DNA of 64,000 bases from Anaeramoeba ignava (GCA_028826165.1 JAPDFW010000114.1:966942-1030941); one strand, 5' to 3'; positions 12,317 through 23,792 are shown, counted from the stretch's first letter. The notes: generated from the letters alone by a model not told the origin. Numbers and translations: made by a program.

Positions 12317-13140
12317 TGATTTAGATCAATTCAATTTATTTGATTAAGAAAGATTATTACAAAAATTATTAGAAATATTATTACAAAAATTATTATAAAA
12401 ATTATTACAAAAATTATTACAAAAATTATTATAAATATTATTATAAATATTATTATAAAAATTATTATAAATATTATTAATATTATTATAAATATTATTA
12501 TAAATATTATTATAAAATTATTATTAAAATTATTATAAATATTATTATTAAAATTATTATAAAAATTATTATAAAAATTATTATAAACATTATAAATATT
12601 ATTATAAATATTATTATTAATATTATTATTAATATTATTATTATAATTATTATTAAAAAATTATTAATATTAATATTATTAAAATTATTACAAAAATTAT
12701 TATAAATATTATTACAAAAATTATTATAAAAATTATTATTAAAATTATTATAAATATTATTATAAAAATTATTATAAATATTATTATAAATATTATTATA
12801 AATATTATTATTAAAATTATTATAAATATTATTATAAATATTATTATAAATATTATTATTAAAATTATTATAAATATTATTATAAATATTATTATAAATA
12901 TTATTATAAATATTATTATTAAAATTATTATAAATATTATTATAAATATTATTATAAAAATTATTATTAAAATTATTATAAATATTATTATAAATATTAT
13001 TATAAAAATTATTATAAAAATTATTATTAAAATTATTAGAAGAGAATTTATAAGAAAGATTAGATTTTGGAAAATTTTTTTTTATTGATCATTTTTTTTA
13101 AACCCCTTTTGATCAATTTTCTTTTTTAATCAAAAACAAA
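12317..13140. repeat. ATTATTATAA simple repeat
   Basis: About 0.7 kb (12360-13040) of 9-10 bp units combining ATTATTATAA, AAATTATTA and AATATTATT lies downstream of the ankyrin-BTB stop. The remaining stretch before HydF is A/T-rich with no reading frame of note. Confidence 0.88.
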
Positions 13141-13159
13141 AAAATAAAAAAATTAAATT

Positions 13160-13191
13160 TTCATTTTTTTCATTTTCATTTTCATTTTTTG
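13160..13191 (+). promoter_or_regulatory. Repeated TTCATTTT motif before HydF
   Basis: Four TCATTTT units within 32 bp end 13 bp before the ATG at 13205. This matches the upstream word of other genes in the window; promoter or initiator function is inferred. Confidence 0.4.
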
Positions 13192-13204
13192 AAATAAAAA
13201 GAAA

Positions 13205-16027
13205 ATGTTATTAAAAAGATTTTTCAGTCAAAGTTCAACAGGTTCAATGATAAATCGAGTGAATATTGGGATTTTTGGAGCGATGAATGCAGGAAAAAGT
13301 ACATTAATGAACTTAATTACACAACAACCAACAAGTATTGTTGATAAAAAACCAGGAACAACAGCAGATACCAAAATTGCTCTCATGGAAATTCATTCTT
13401 TGGGTCCTGTTAAATTGTTTGATACTGCTGGTTTAGATGAAATTGGTCCTCTTGGTTTAAAAAAAAAAGAAAAAACTGTTTCTGTTATTAAAGAAACTGA
13501 TCTTGTTTTATTGATTATTGATCCAACTGAAAATATTACTCTTGAAACTACAAATGAAATTTTACAAGTCTCAAAATTAAGAAGCAAAAAAGTAGATTTT
13601 TATTAATTCCAAAATTCAAATCAAAATCAAAATCAAAATCAATTAAAATCAAATTAAATTAAATTAAAATCTAAATCAAAATCAAAATCAAAATCAAAAT
13701 CAAAATCAATTTCAAATCAAATAAAATTAAAATTAAAATCAAAATCAAAATCAAAATCAAAATCAAATTAAATCAAAATTAAAATCAAAATCAAAATCAA
13801 AATCAAAATTAAAATTAAATTTAAATCAAATTAAATCAAAATCAAAATCAAATTAAATCAAAATTAAATTAAATTAAATTAAATCAAAATCAAAATTAAA
13901 ATCAAAATTAAATCAAAATCAAAATTAAAATCAAAATTAAAATCAAAATCAAAATTAAATCAAAATCAAAATCAAAAATTAAATCAAAATCAAAATTAAA
14001 ATCAAAATTAAAATCAAAATCAAAATCAAATTAAATCAAAATTAAATTAAATTAAATTAAATCAAAATCAAAATTAAAATCAAAATTAAATCAAAATCAA
14101 AATTAAAATCAAAATTAAAATCAAAATCAAAATCAAAATTAAAATCAAAATCAAAAATTAAATCAAAATCAAAATTAAAATCAAAATCAAAATCAAAATC
14201 AAAATCAAATTAAAAATTAAAAATCAAAATCAAAATCAAATTTAAATCAAAATCAAAATCAAAATTAAAATTAAAATCAAAATCAAATCAAAATCAAAAT
14301 CAAAATTAAAATCAAAATCAAAATCAAATCAAATCAAAATCAAAATTAAAATCAAATTTAAATTCAAAATCAAAATCAAATTAAATTGAAAATCAAAATC
14401 AAAATCAAAATCAAAATCAAAATCAAAATCAAAATTAAAATCAAAATCAAAATTAAAATTAAAATAAAATTAAAATTGTTTTATAGGTTTTGATTATTTA
14501 TAATATTTTTGCTGATAAAGTTAAAGCTTTTGAAGATTCAAATAACAAAACAATTAATCAAAGAATCAAGGAATTACATTCAAATTTTAAAAAACAATTC
14601 CGAAAGTAATTTATAAATAAAAAAGAAAGAAACTTTAGATAAATTAATAATTCATTTTAAAAATAGAGTGGAAAAATTAGAAGTTGATTTAAGTCAAAAA
14701 GATAGTGGAAAAATAATATTTGAATATATGAGAAAAAATTGGGCAGATTTTCAACCTGAAGTACCACTTCTTCCTTCAATAATTGGAGATGGAAATTCAG
14801 TTGTTTTTTTAAATATTCCAATGGATGAAGAAACACCAAGTGGAAGATTATTAAGGTTATTTAATATTTAATATTGAATATTTTATTTGAATATTTTATT
14901 TGAATATTTTATTTTGAATATTGAATATTGAATATTTATTTTTAATATTTAATATTGAATATTTAATATTGAATATTTATTTTTAATATTTAATATTTAT
15001 TTTGAATATTTAATATTGAATATTTATTTTGAATATTTATTTTGAATATTGAATATTTATTTTGAATATTTATTTTGAATATTTAATATTGAATATTTAT
15101 TTTGAATATTGAATATTTATTTTGAATATTTAATATTTAATATTTATTTTGAATATTTATTTTAATAGACCACAAGCAATGGCTCAAGAATTTCTTTTGA
15201 GAAATTGGATTTCAACTTTTGCATATAGAATGGATTTAAAAAAAGCAAGAAGTCCAAAAGAAGAAATAAGAAGAATAGAAAAAGAAAGATTTTTGAAAGC
15301 AATCAATTCAATCAAAAACAATTTATCATTATTAGTAACAGATAGTCAAGCTATTGATATAATTCATCCATGGACTCTTGATTCACAAGGAAATGAAATA
15401 GCAAATATTACTACATTTTCTATTATGATGGCAAATTATATGAGTGGAGGAAAATTAAATCGTTTTATTGAAGGATTAGATGCTTTTTCTAAATTGAAAA
15501 AAGGTGATAAAGTTTTAATTTGTGAAGCTTGTAATCATGATAGAATTCTTGATGATATTGGAACTAAACAAATACCTGATAAAATTAAAAAGAAATGGGG
15601 AGAAAATACAATAGAAATTGATTTTGCATTTGGAAGAGAATATCAAAATAAGAAAATTTCAGATTATAAAGGTTTGATTTAATTTAATTTAATTTAATTT
15701 AATATTTATTTAATATTTATTTAATTTTTTTTTATATTTATATTTAATTAGTTGCACTTCATTGTGGAGGTAAAAATAATAATTCATTTTATTATTTTAT
15801 TATTTTATTTTTTTATTTTTTGTTCCACTTTTTTTGATTAAAAATTTTTTGATTAAAATTTTTTTTATAATAAAGGTTGTATGATTGATAAACAAAAAAT
15901 GTCTTCTCGCCTTCAAGATTTAACAGATGCAGGAGTACCAATTACAAATTATGGAATTGTACTGTCTTATTTTAAATCAGATGAAGCATTAAAAAGAGTT
16001 CTTAAACCATGGATAAAGAAAAATTAA
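13205..16027 (+). CDS. hydF: [FeFe]-hydrogenase maturation GTPase HydF
   Basis: Six exons: 13205-13591, 14487-14605, 14667-14855, 15169-15671, 15752-15769 (18 nt) and 15876-16027, summing to 455 codons plus stop. HydF is the scaffold and carrier of the 2Fe subcluster made by HydE/HydG, which it delivers to apo-hydrogenase. The GTPase domain starts near residue 18 (P-loop GAMNAGKST, then DTAGLDEIG). The G4 position reads YNIFAD instead of the usual N-K-x-D. GRLLRPQAM marks the linker to the dimerisation domain. Cluster ligands are in the C-terminal domain: C356-x-H358 and H403-C404-G-G-C407, the family's CxH and HCxxC motifs. The second motif is split between the 18-nt exon and the last exon. 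The N-terminus (MLLKRFFSQSS) is short, basic and hydroxylated, like a mitochondrial or hydrogenosomal presequence, which suggests organelle import. The 895-nt first intron is a repeat built on AAATC. Confidence 0.93.
13592..14486 (+). repeat. AAAATC / AAATTA repeat filling HydF intron 1
   Basis: The intron starts GTAGAT and ends TTATAG. In between it is almost purely AAAATC with AAATTA variants and has no internal coding potential. Its length of 895 nt is about ten times the usual intron length here. Confidence 0.88.
14856..15168 (+). repeat. TTGAATATT repeat filling HydF intron 3
   Basis: A 313-nt intron, GTTATT to AATAG, made of TTGAATATT and TTTAATATT units. Its unit differs from the AAAATC repeat of the first intron of the same gene. 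Confidence 0.85.
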
Positions 16028-16046
16028 AAATTAAAAATTTTTTTTT

Positions 16047-16068
16047 TCATTTTTTTTTTTCATTTTTG
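16047..16068 (+). promoter_or_regulatory. TCATTTTT pair before VPS37, inside the 43-bp HydF-VPS37 gap
   Basis: The HydF stop at 16027 and the VPS37 ATG at 16071 are only 43 bp apart. Within that gap two TTCATTTTT units occur, so the shared motif survives in a minimal intergenic space. Promoter function is inferred. Confidence 0.4.
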
Positions 16069-16070
16069 AA

Positions 16071-17118
16071 ATGGATCTTAATCAATTAAGACAAAAACAA
16101 ATTGATTTATTAAAACAAAGAAATCATGATATTACAACAATAAATAATAGTGAATTTCATTTACCAATTTCTTTAGATAATGGAATTACAAAATTAAGAG
16201 TGTATTAAAAATTTTTTTTTCTTTTAAAAAAAAAACAAAAAATTTATCAAAAATGCAAAAAAAAAAAAATATTTAATAAAATTATATTGATTTAATCAAC
16301 ATTGAACCCATACACACAACAAAAAAACAACATTAAGAATTCTGCCACAGAATTTTCCAATGGAACGACCATTAATTAAATTATCTCCACCTGTCAATCA
16401 CGCAATAGTGAACGAAAATGGCGATATCATAAATTACGAAGATTTGAATAAATGGACACAAAACTCTGATCTTGGGGTTATTGTGTACAGTATTAGCATA
16501 ATAGTTTTTACTGAGGCAACATTGGCTATTAACCCAGAAAAACCACGAACTAACTTCGAAACTAATTTTCAAGAGAAAGAAGAAAAATATGAAAAAAAAA
16601 AGAAAAAAAAAGAAAAAGAAAAAAAAGGAAATGAAGATTTTCCTGAATTGAATAATTTGGATAATACACAGTTGCAAAAATTCTTGAATGATAAGGATAC
16701 TTTAAAATATTTTATTGATAATCTTGATGAAGTGGTTTCAATGAGACAACTTCTTGAGCAATCAAGAGAAACAAATAATCATCTCGCAAAGAAAAATCTT
16801 TCACTTCAAGATTCTTTTTTGGAATCAAGAACAAAATTTATTTCAATGCAAGAACAAGTCAAGAAACAAGAGGAATTTATTCGCCAAAGTATTCAACAAC
16901 AAGAAAATTATATTAAAAATTTTACTCCAAAAACTCTTGCTAGAAAATGTGAAGATGAAATGTCAAAATTGGATGATGAATCTGAAGAAATTGCTCATAA
17001 ATTTTTATCAAAAGAAATTGATCATTCTGTTTTTTTGAAAGAGTTTTTGGAAAAAAGAAAGATTTATCATATTCTTGATGCCAAAATGAAACGTTGCAAT
17101 GGAGATCATATTTTTTGA
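16071..17118 (+). CDS. VPS37: ESCRT-I subunit VPS37 with N-terminal UEV-like domain
   Basis: Two exons, 16071-16201 and 16338-17118, join in frame at a Val codon and restore a UEV-type strand (LRVILPQNFP-M-E-R-P). The protein has about 303 residues. The first ~100 residues form a pseudo-UEV fold, including PPVNHAIVNENGDIINY and a W-x-x-x-S-D-L-G-x-V segment. A Lys/Glu linker follows, then a Mod(r) helical domain from about residue 150 (NTQLQKFLNDKD to the C-terminus, with long amphipathic coils and FLEKRKIYH). VPS37 is a core helical-hairpin subunit of ESCRT-I with VPS23 and VPS28; it acts at endosomes in multivesicular-body sorting. UEV-bearing VPS37 forms occur in several protists and in VPS37A. 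The C-terminal Mod(r) assignment is the stronger half; the UEV call rests on pattern and spacing. Confidence 0.82.
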
Positions 17119-17179
17119 AAAAGAAAAAGAAAATATTATTTTAAAATATTATTTTTACTTTTTCAAAAAACAAATTATT

Positions 17180-17211
17180 TCATTTTTTTTCATTATCATT
17201 TTTTTTTTTTG
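17180..17211 (+). promoter_or_regulatory. TTCATTTTT cluster before the intronless ankyrin-BTB gene
   Basis: Three CATTT units, beginning TTTCATTTTTTTT, occur 60-90 bp before the ATG at 17270. It is the same upstream word as at other genes. Confidence 0.3.
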
Positions 17212-17269
17212 AATTAAATTCTTTATAAAAAAATTCAAAAACAAAATTTAAAAATTTAAAATTTAAAAA

Positions 17270-20200
17270 ATGGATATTCGTAAAGCTATTCAACAAAATG
17301 ATATTGAATTCATAAAACAAATTGATTCAATTCCTAAAGAATATTTTTTAAAACAATTAAATCCAATTTTACATTTTGCAATTAAAAAAAAAGTTTCAAA
17401 AGAAATGATTGAGATTTTAATTGAAAAAGGAATAGATCCAAATTCTCTTGATTATTTAAAAAGAAATTCCTTACATATTTTAGTTTCGAAAAAAACAAAT
17501 TTTGAAATGATTGATTTTTTAATTGAAAAAGGAGTTGATATTAATGCAAAAACTGAGAAAAATGAAACAGTTTTACATTATGCAGTTGAAAAAAATTCAC
17601 TTGAAATTATCAAATATTTAGTTGAAAAAGGTGTTGATATTAATCAAAAATCAGATAGAAGTGAAACAATTTTACATTATGCTTGTAAAAACGAAGATAA
17701 TCCCTTTGAAATTATCAAATATTTAGTTGAAAAAGGTGTTGATATTAATGCAAACTCAAAATGGGAAAATGAAACAATTTTACATTCTGCTTGTAAAAGT
17801 AAAAATAATTCACTTGAATTTGTTCAATATTTAATTGAAAAAGGAATTGATATTAACGCACAAACAAATTTTAAAATTGAAACTGCTTTGCATTTTGCTT
17901 GTAAAAATGAAAATAACTCATTTGAAATTATCAAATATTTAATTGAAAAAGGAGGTGATATTAATGCAAAAACAAAACAAAATGAAACAGCTTTACATTT
18001 TACTTGCCAAAATAAAAATAATTCACTTGAAATTATCAAATATTTAATTGAAAAGGGAATTGATATTAATGCAAAAACAGAACAAAATGAAACTGCTTTA
18101 CATTTTGCTTGTCAAAATAATTCATTTGAAATTATTAAATATTTAATTGAAAAAGGAATTGATATTAATACAAAAACAAAAGAAAATGAAACAATTTTAC
18201 ATTCTGCTTGCCAAAATAAAAATAATTCACTTGAAATTATCAAGTATTTAATTGAAAAAGGAATTGATATTAATGCAAAAACAAAAGAAGATGAAACAGT
18301 TTTACATTTTGCTTGTCAAAATAATTCACTTGAAATTATTAAATATTTAATTGAAAAAGGAATTGATATTAATGTAAAAACAAAAGAAAATGAAACAATT
18401 TTACATTCTGCTTGCAAAAGTAAAAATAATTCATTTGAAATTATTAAATATTTAATTGAAAAAGGAATTGATATTAATGCAAAAACAAAAGGGGATGAAA
18501 CTGCTTTGCATTTTGCTTGTAAAAATAATAATAGTTCATTTGAAATTGTTCAATATCTAATTGAAAAGGGAATTGATATTAATGCACAAACAGATTTTAA
18601 AATGGAAACCGCTTTACATATTGCTTGCCAAAATAATAATAATTCTTTTGAAATTATCAAATATTTAATTGAAAATGGTATTAATATCAATGCAAAAAAT
18701 GGCAAAATTGAAACTGCTTTACATATTGCTTGTTACAAAAAATTACCATTTGAAATTATCAAATATTTAGTTGAAAAAGGAATTGATATCAATATAAAAA
18801 ACTATTTTAAGGAAACTGCTCTACATCTTGCTTGCGAAAAAAAATTACCACTTGAAATTATCAAATACTTAGTTGAAAAAGGAGCAAATGTTAATGCAAT
18901 GACAAATCAAAAAAATAAAACAGTTTTGCATTATGCTTGCCAGCATAAAACATCACCTGAAGTTATTAAATATTTAATTGAAAAAGGAATTGATATTCAT
19001 GCCAAATCAGAAGCAAATGAAACAGCCTTACATTTCGCTTGTGGGAATGATGCACCATTTGAAGTTATTAAATTATTAATTGAAAAAGGAATTGATATTC
19101 ATGCCAAATCAGATCAAAATAAAACAGCTTTACATAATGCTGTTGGTCACAATAAATCACTTGAAGTTATTAAATATTTAGTTGAAAAAGGAATAGATAT
19201 TCATGCCAAAACAAAAAATGAAGAAACTCTTTTACATATTGTTTGTCAAAATTCAGATATTTCAATTGCCATTGTACAATTTCTAATTGAAAGAGGAATT
19301 GATATTAACGCTAAAACAAATGAAGATAAAACAGCCCTTTTAATATTAATTAGAAAAAAAAACTACAATCTTATTAAATTAATATTGATGCATGATCCAA
19401 ATATTTTTTGTTTTAAGCCAAAACAACAAGAGCAAGAGCAATATAAAAAACAACAAGAAATTACAAAAGAACTTGCTGATCCATTTTTTCGAGTTTATTC
19501 ATTAAATGAAGACATGAACAATCTATTAAAATCAGATGGTGATCATTTCTCAGATTTAAAAATTGAATCAAATGAAGGTTCAAAATTTAATGTTCACAAA
19601 TTGATTCTTTTAACAAGATTCAACAATGATGTTTCAATTTTACAAAAATTTATCAATATTTGTTTGCAAAAACCCAAACAAGATGTTGAATTAGCTTTGA
19701 ATTTTCTTTATACTGGTTTTCCTAATTTTGAAGAATTGAATCAAAAATTAAATCAAAAAAAGTTGGAAGTGTTTAGCTTAAGCTCTATATTTATCTTTTC
19801 GCCAGAACAAAAAAAATTAGAGGAAGAAATTAAAGCAGAAAAGGAAAAGGAAAAGAAAATTAAAGATATTTTCAAAAAAATTGGATTTGATTCTAATTGG
19901 ATAAATCAAAAAAAAGGAAGAATAGGAATTTTGAAAGATTTGCATCAATTATATCAACAAGAAACAACAAAAGATTTCACAATAATTTGTTCAGAAAATG
20001 ATAAAGAAAAAGAAATCAAAGTTCATAAATTAATTTTAATAATGAGAAGTGAATTATTTAAAGGGATGTTTGAATTAAATGTTTCAGACACTTCTAATCA
20101 AGTTCATGATTATTCAGGAAAGTCATTTGAAACGATTAATCAATTAGTTTATTTCTTTTATCATGATGAATTTGATGAAACAAAAGAAATTACAAAACAA

Positions 20201-20305
20201 ATTATTCAAGAATTTGGAGATTTAAAAGATTATTTTCAATTAAATCAAAATTCAATAATTGATTTTATTTTATTTTTATTAAGAATCAAAGGGAAAGATA
20301 TTTAA
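17270..20305 (+). CDS. Intronless ankyrin-repeat / double-BTB protein
   Basis: One uninterrupted frame of 1011 residues. Residues 1 to about 700 hold roughly 20 ankyrin repeats, most of them close copies of E-T-A-L-H-x-A-C ... FEIIKYLIEKGIDINAK. Repeats at 17870-18700 are near identical at the nucleotide level, indicating recent tandem duplication. The loop between D-I-N and the next T-x-L-H is usually eight residues. Residues about 755-850 form a first BTB-like unit (KFNVHKLILLTRF). Residues about 905-1000 form a second (EIKVHKLILIMRSELFKGMF, then NQVHDYSGKSFETI). The C-terminal half is colinear with the last exon of the multi-exon gene at 6548, including the R-I-G-I-L-K-D-L-H linker, so the two are paralogues. 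Their predicted lengths are almost equal (1011 and 1015). It probably acts as a protein-binding scaffold; a specific substrate cannot be read from sequence. Confidence 0.87.
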   Translation: MDIRKAIQQNDIEFIKQIDSIPKEYFLKQLNPILHFAIKKKVSKEMIEILIEKGIDPNSLDYLKRNSLHILVSKKTNFEMIDFLIEKGVDINAKTEKNETVLHYAVEKNSLEIIKYLVEKGVDINQKSDRSETILHYACKNEDNPFEIIKYLVEKGVDINANSKWENETILHSACKSKNNSLEFVQYLIEKGIDINAQTNFKIETALHFACKNENNSFEIIKYLIEKGGDINAKTKQNETALHFTCQNKNNSLEIIKYLIEKGIDINAKTEQNETALHFACQNNSFEIIKYLIEKGIDINTKTKENETILHSACQNKNNSLEIIKYLIEKGIDINAKTKEDETVLHFACQNNSLEIIKYLIEKGIDINVKTKENETILHSACKSKNNSFEIIKYLIEKGIDINAKTKGDETALHFACKNNNSSFEIVQYLIEKGIDINAQTDFKMETALHIACQNNNNSFEIIKYLIENGININAKNGKIETALHIACYKKLPFEIIKYLVEKGIDINIKNYFKETALHLACEKKLPLEIIKYLVEKGANVNAMTNQKNKTVLHYACQHKTSPEVIKYLIEKGIDIHAKSEANETALHFACGNDAPFEVIKLLIEKGIDIHAKSDQNKTALHNAVGHNKSLEVIKYLVEKGIDIHAKTKNEETLLHIVCQNSDISIAIVQFLIERGIDINAKTNEDKTALLILIRKKNYNLIKLILMHDPNIFCFKPKQQEQEQYKKQQEITKELADPFFRVYSLNEDMNNLLKSDGDHFSDLKIESNEGSKFNVHKLILLTRFNNDVSILQKFINICLQKPKQDVELALNFLYTGFPNFEELNQKLNQKKLEVFSLSSIFIFSPEQKKLEEEIKAEKEKEKKIKDIFKKIGFDSNWINQKKGRIGILKDLHQLYQQETTKDFTIICSENDKEKEIKVHKLILIMRSELFKGMFELNVSDTSNQVHDYSGKSFETINQLVYFFYHDEFDETKEITKQIIQEFGDLKDYFQLNQNSIIDFILFLLRIKGKDI

Positions 20306-21935
20306 ATCAATTCAAATCAATTCAAATCAATTCAATATTCAATTTCAAATTCAAATCAAATTCAATTCAAATCAATTCAAAATTTCAATTCAATTTCAAT
20401 TCAATTTCAATCAAATTCAATTCAATTTCAATTCAAATTTACCCAAATTCAATTCAAAAATCAATTCAAATCAATTCAAATTCAATTCAAAATTATTCAA
20501 ATCAATTTATTCAAATTCAATTCAATCCAACAATTTTTCAATTCAATTCAATTCAATTTAATTCAATTTAATTCAATTTAATTCAATTTAATATTTAATT
20601 CAATTTAATTCAATATTTCAATTCAATTTAATATTCAATTCAATTTCAATATTCATATTCAATATTCAATATTCAATATTATTTTTAATTTATTATTTAA
20701 ATTTCAATTATTCAATTCAATATTCAATTCAATTCAATTCAAATTCAATTTTAATATTCATTCAATATTCCAAATTTAATTCAATTTCAAAATTCAATTC
20801 AATTTTAATTATTCAATTCAATTTCAATTCAAATTTAAATTCAATTCAATTTAATATTCAATATTCAATTCATTTTAATTTAATTCAATTTAATTCAATC
20901 AATTTTTATTTCAATTCAATTTAATATTTAATTCAATTTAATATTTAATATTCAATTTGATTCAATTTAATTTAATATTCAATTCCAATTTAATATTTAA
21001 TATTCAATATTAATTCAATTTTTCAATATTCAATATTCAATATTTAATTTAATTCAAATTTAAATTATTTTCCAAATTCAATTTAATATTTAATATTTAT
21101 TTAATATTCAATTTAAATTAATTATTCAATATTCAATATTCAATATTTAATTTTATTCAATTTAATTTCAAAATTCAATATTTAATATTCAATATTCAAT
21201 ATTTAATTCAATTCAATTCAATTCAATTTAATTCAATTTAATTTAATATTCAATATTCAATTTAATTCAAATTCAATTCAATTAAAATTCAATTTAATAT
21301 TTCAATATTCAAAATTTCAATTCAAATTCAATTCAATTCAATATTTCAATTTTAATTATTCAATATTCAATTCAATATTTAATATTTATTATTTAATTTC
21401 AAATCAATTCAAATCAATTCAATTTAAAATTTAATATTTAATTTAATTCAAATCAATTCAAATTCAATTCATTTTCAATTTCAATTCAATATTTAATATT
21501 CAATTTAATTTAATATCAATTATTCAATTTATTTAATATTTAAATTTAATTTATTTTTTAATTTAATATTTAATATTAATTTAATCAATTTTTATTTAAT
21601 ATTTATTTATTTTTAATTTAATTCAATTTAATTCAATATTTAATTCAATATTCAATTTAATATTTATTTTAATAATTATTTATTTAATATTTATTTAATA
21701 TAATTCAATTCAATTCAATTCAATATTTAATTCAATATTCAATTTAATATTCAATTCAATTTAATATTTAATTCAATTCAATTTAATATTCAATTTAATA
21801 TTTAATTCAATATTCAATTCAATATTTGATATTTAATTTAATTCAAATAAATTATTTCCAAATCATCCAAATGATTTTTTTTTGATGATGTGTCTGATTT
21901 TTTTTAAAAAAGATTTTTTTGTTTTTTTTTGTTTT
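20306..21935. repeat. TTCAATATT / TTCAATTTAA simple repeats
   Basis: About 1.5 kb of irregular 5-10 bp units (TTCAA, TTCAATATT, TTTAATATT) between the ankyrin-BTB stop and the aminotransferase. No coding or structural RNA signal is visible. Confidence 0.88.
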
Positions 21936-21976
21936 TCATTTTTCATTTTTCAATTTTCCATTTTTTTTATCATTTA
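21936..21976 (+). promoter_or_regulatory. Tandem TTTTTCA motif before the aminotransferase
   Basis: Several TTTTTCATTTTTCA units end 5 bp before the ATG at 21981. Recurrent upstream word; promoter role inferred. Confidence 0.4.
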
Positions 21977-21980
21977 AAAA

Positions 21981-23566
21981 ATGTCTATTGAAAAAAGTAA
22001 AAAAATTCAAATTAATTAATAAAAAATAATCAAATTTTTAAATAAATAAAAAAAATAATCAAATTTTTAAACAAAAAAGAAACATCTAAAGCAATTACCG
22101 CAGAAATTTATAATGCTATAAAAGGTAGTTCTTTAATTAGAAAGATGTTTGAAGAAGGAGCAAGATTAAAAGTAAGTTTTATTTTTTTTAAGATAATTTT
22201 AATTGAATTTAAAATTTAAAATTTGAATTTTGAATTTATTTTTTTAGAAATTATATGGTAATGAAAATGTACAAGATCTTTCAATAGGAAATCCAACTTT
22301 AGATCCTCCTCAAATATTTAAAGAAAATTTACTTAAACATGCAAAAAATATTCCTCCTCAAGGTCATGGTTATATTCCAAATATTGGACTTCCTGAAACA
22401 CAAGAAGCAATAGCAAAAATGCTTTCCAATATTGAAAAAATAAATATTCCAAAAGATAATGTTATTGTTGTAAGAATTTTATAAAATCTTTTTTTTGCTT
22501 TTTTTCAATTAATTTTCCTTTCTCTTTTTTTTTGCTTTTTTTCAATTAATTTTCCTTTCTCTTTTTTTTTGCTTTTTTTTGATTGGTTTTTCGAATTTTT
22601 TCCTTTCTTTATTTTATTCATTTTCTTTGATAACAAAACCATAATTTTGCCTTTCAATAAAAACACAAAATTATCTTTAAAAAGACAAGCGGAGCTGCAG
22701 GGGGTATGAATATAATATTCAGAAGTATTTTAGAGCAAGACGATGAAGTGATCGTTTTGCTTCCTTTTTTCCCTGAGTATGAATGGTATGCTAAGAACTG
22801 GCGAGGAAAAGTTGTTAAGGTTGAAACTGACGAGAAGTTTCATCCAAATATTGAGAAAATTGAAGCCGCGATTACAGAGAAAACTAGAGCAATTATAATC
22901 AACTCACCAAATAACCCAAGTGGGGCAGTATATACACAAGACGAGATCAACAAAATCGGAGAACTACTTCGCAAATATTCGAAGAAACACGACAGACCTA
23001 TTTACATGATCTCAGACTCGCCATATATGCGATTGTGCTATGATGGAATTGAACCAGCTTCGATATTTTTAGCATATGAAAATTCGTTTGAGGTTGGATC
23101 TTTTAGTAAAGATATGAGCATTCCTGGAGAGCGTATGGGATATGTGATTGTGAATCCAAACTGTGAGTATTCCAAGGATTTGATTAATGCGTTTGTGCTC
23201 TGCAACAGGATTCTTGGGTTTGTCAACGCGAACAGATTTTTTCAGAAAATTATTGCTGATTCTTTACCGGCAATTGCTGATATCAAAATTTATGATAAAC
23301 TTCGTAAGATTATTTACAACGGTTTAACTGAATCTGGTTTTGAATGTGTTGAACCAAAAGGTGCTTTCTATATTTTCCCCCGCGCTCCTAAAGGTCATGA
23401 TGGTACTTCTTTTACTCAAATAATGGCAAAGAAAAATGTTCTTATTGTTCCTGGTGTTGCTTTTGGTTCTCCTGATTTCTTTAGAATTTCTTATGCTACT
23501 AATGAATCAACCCTTCGAAAAGCTATCCCATTATTTAAACAAGCTTTGGATGAAATACGCAAATGA
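21981..23566 (+). CDS. PLP-dependent class I/II aminotransferase (aspartate/aromatic type)
   Basis: Four exons, 21981-21996 (16 nt), 22080-22171, 22248-22469 and 22685-23566, give 403 residues, the normal size of fold-type I aminotransferases. The PLP-binding signature GSFSKDMSIPGERMGY is present with the Schiff-base Lys at about residue 252. The active-site Asn and the Asp that holds the pyridine ring lie in SPNNPSG (about residue 190) and DSPYMRL. The substrate-carboxylate Arg is in FFRISYAT near the C-terminus, and LSIGNPTLDPP is the family N-terminal motif. It should exchange amino groups between an amino acid and 2-oxoglutarate; exact substrate unknown. The sequence style (TSGAAGGMNIIFRSIL, EVIVLLPFFPEY) resembles enzymes of anaerobic bacteria, and the last exon is visibly less A/T-biased than neighbours, so lateral origin is possible. 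Intron 3 contains a 2.5-copy tandem of a TTTTTTGC/TTAATTTTCC unit. Confidence 0.86.
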
Positions 23567-23792
23567 TGATTTTTCTTTTTTCTTTCTTCTTCTTTTTTTT
23601 TTAATTACAAAATCCTTTTTTTTCTTTCTTTCTTTTTTTCTTTTTTTTTAATAACAAAAACATTTGAATTCGAAAAACGGATTCAATCAATTTAAATTAA
23701 AAAAAAAAAAGATCAATAAAATCCATTTAAAAACAAAATTTAAATCAATTTCTTAAAATAAATTTTATTTAAAAAAGAATTGAGAAAAATTT

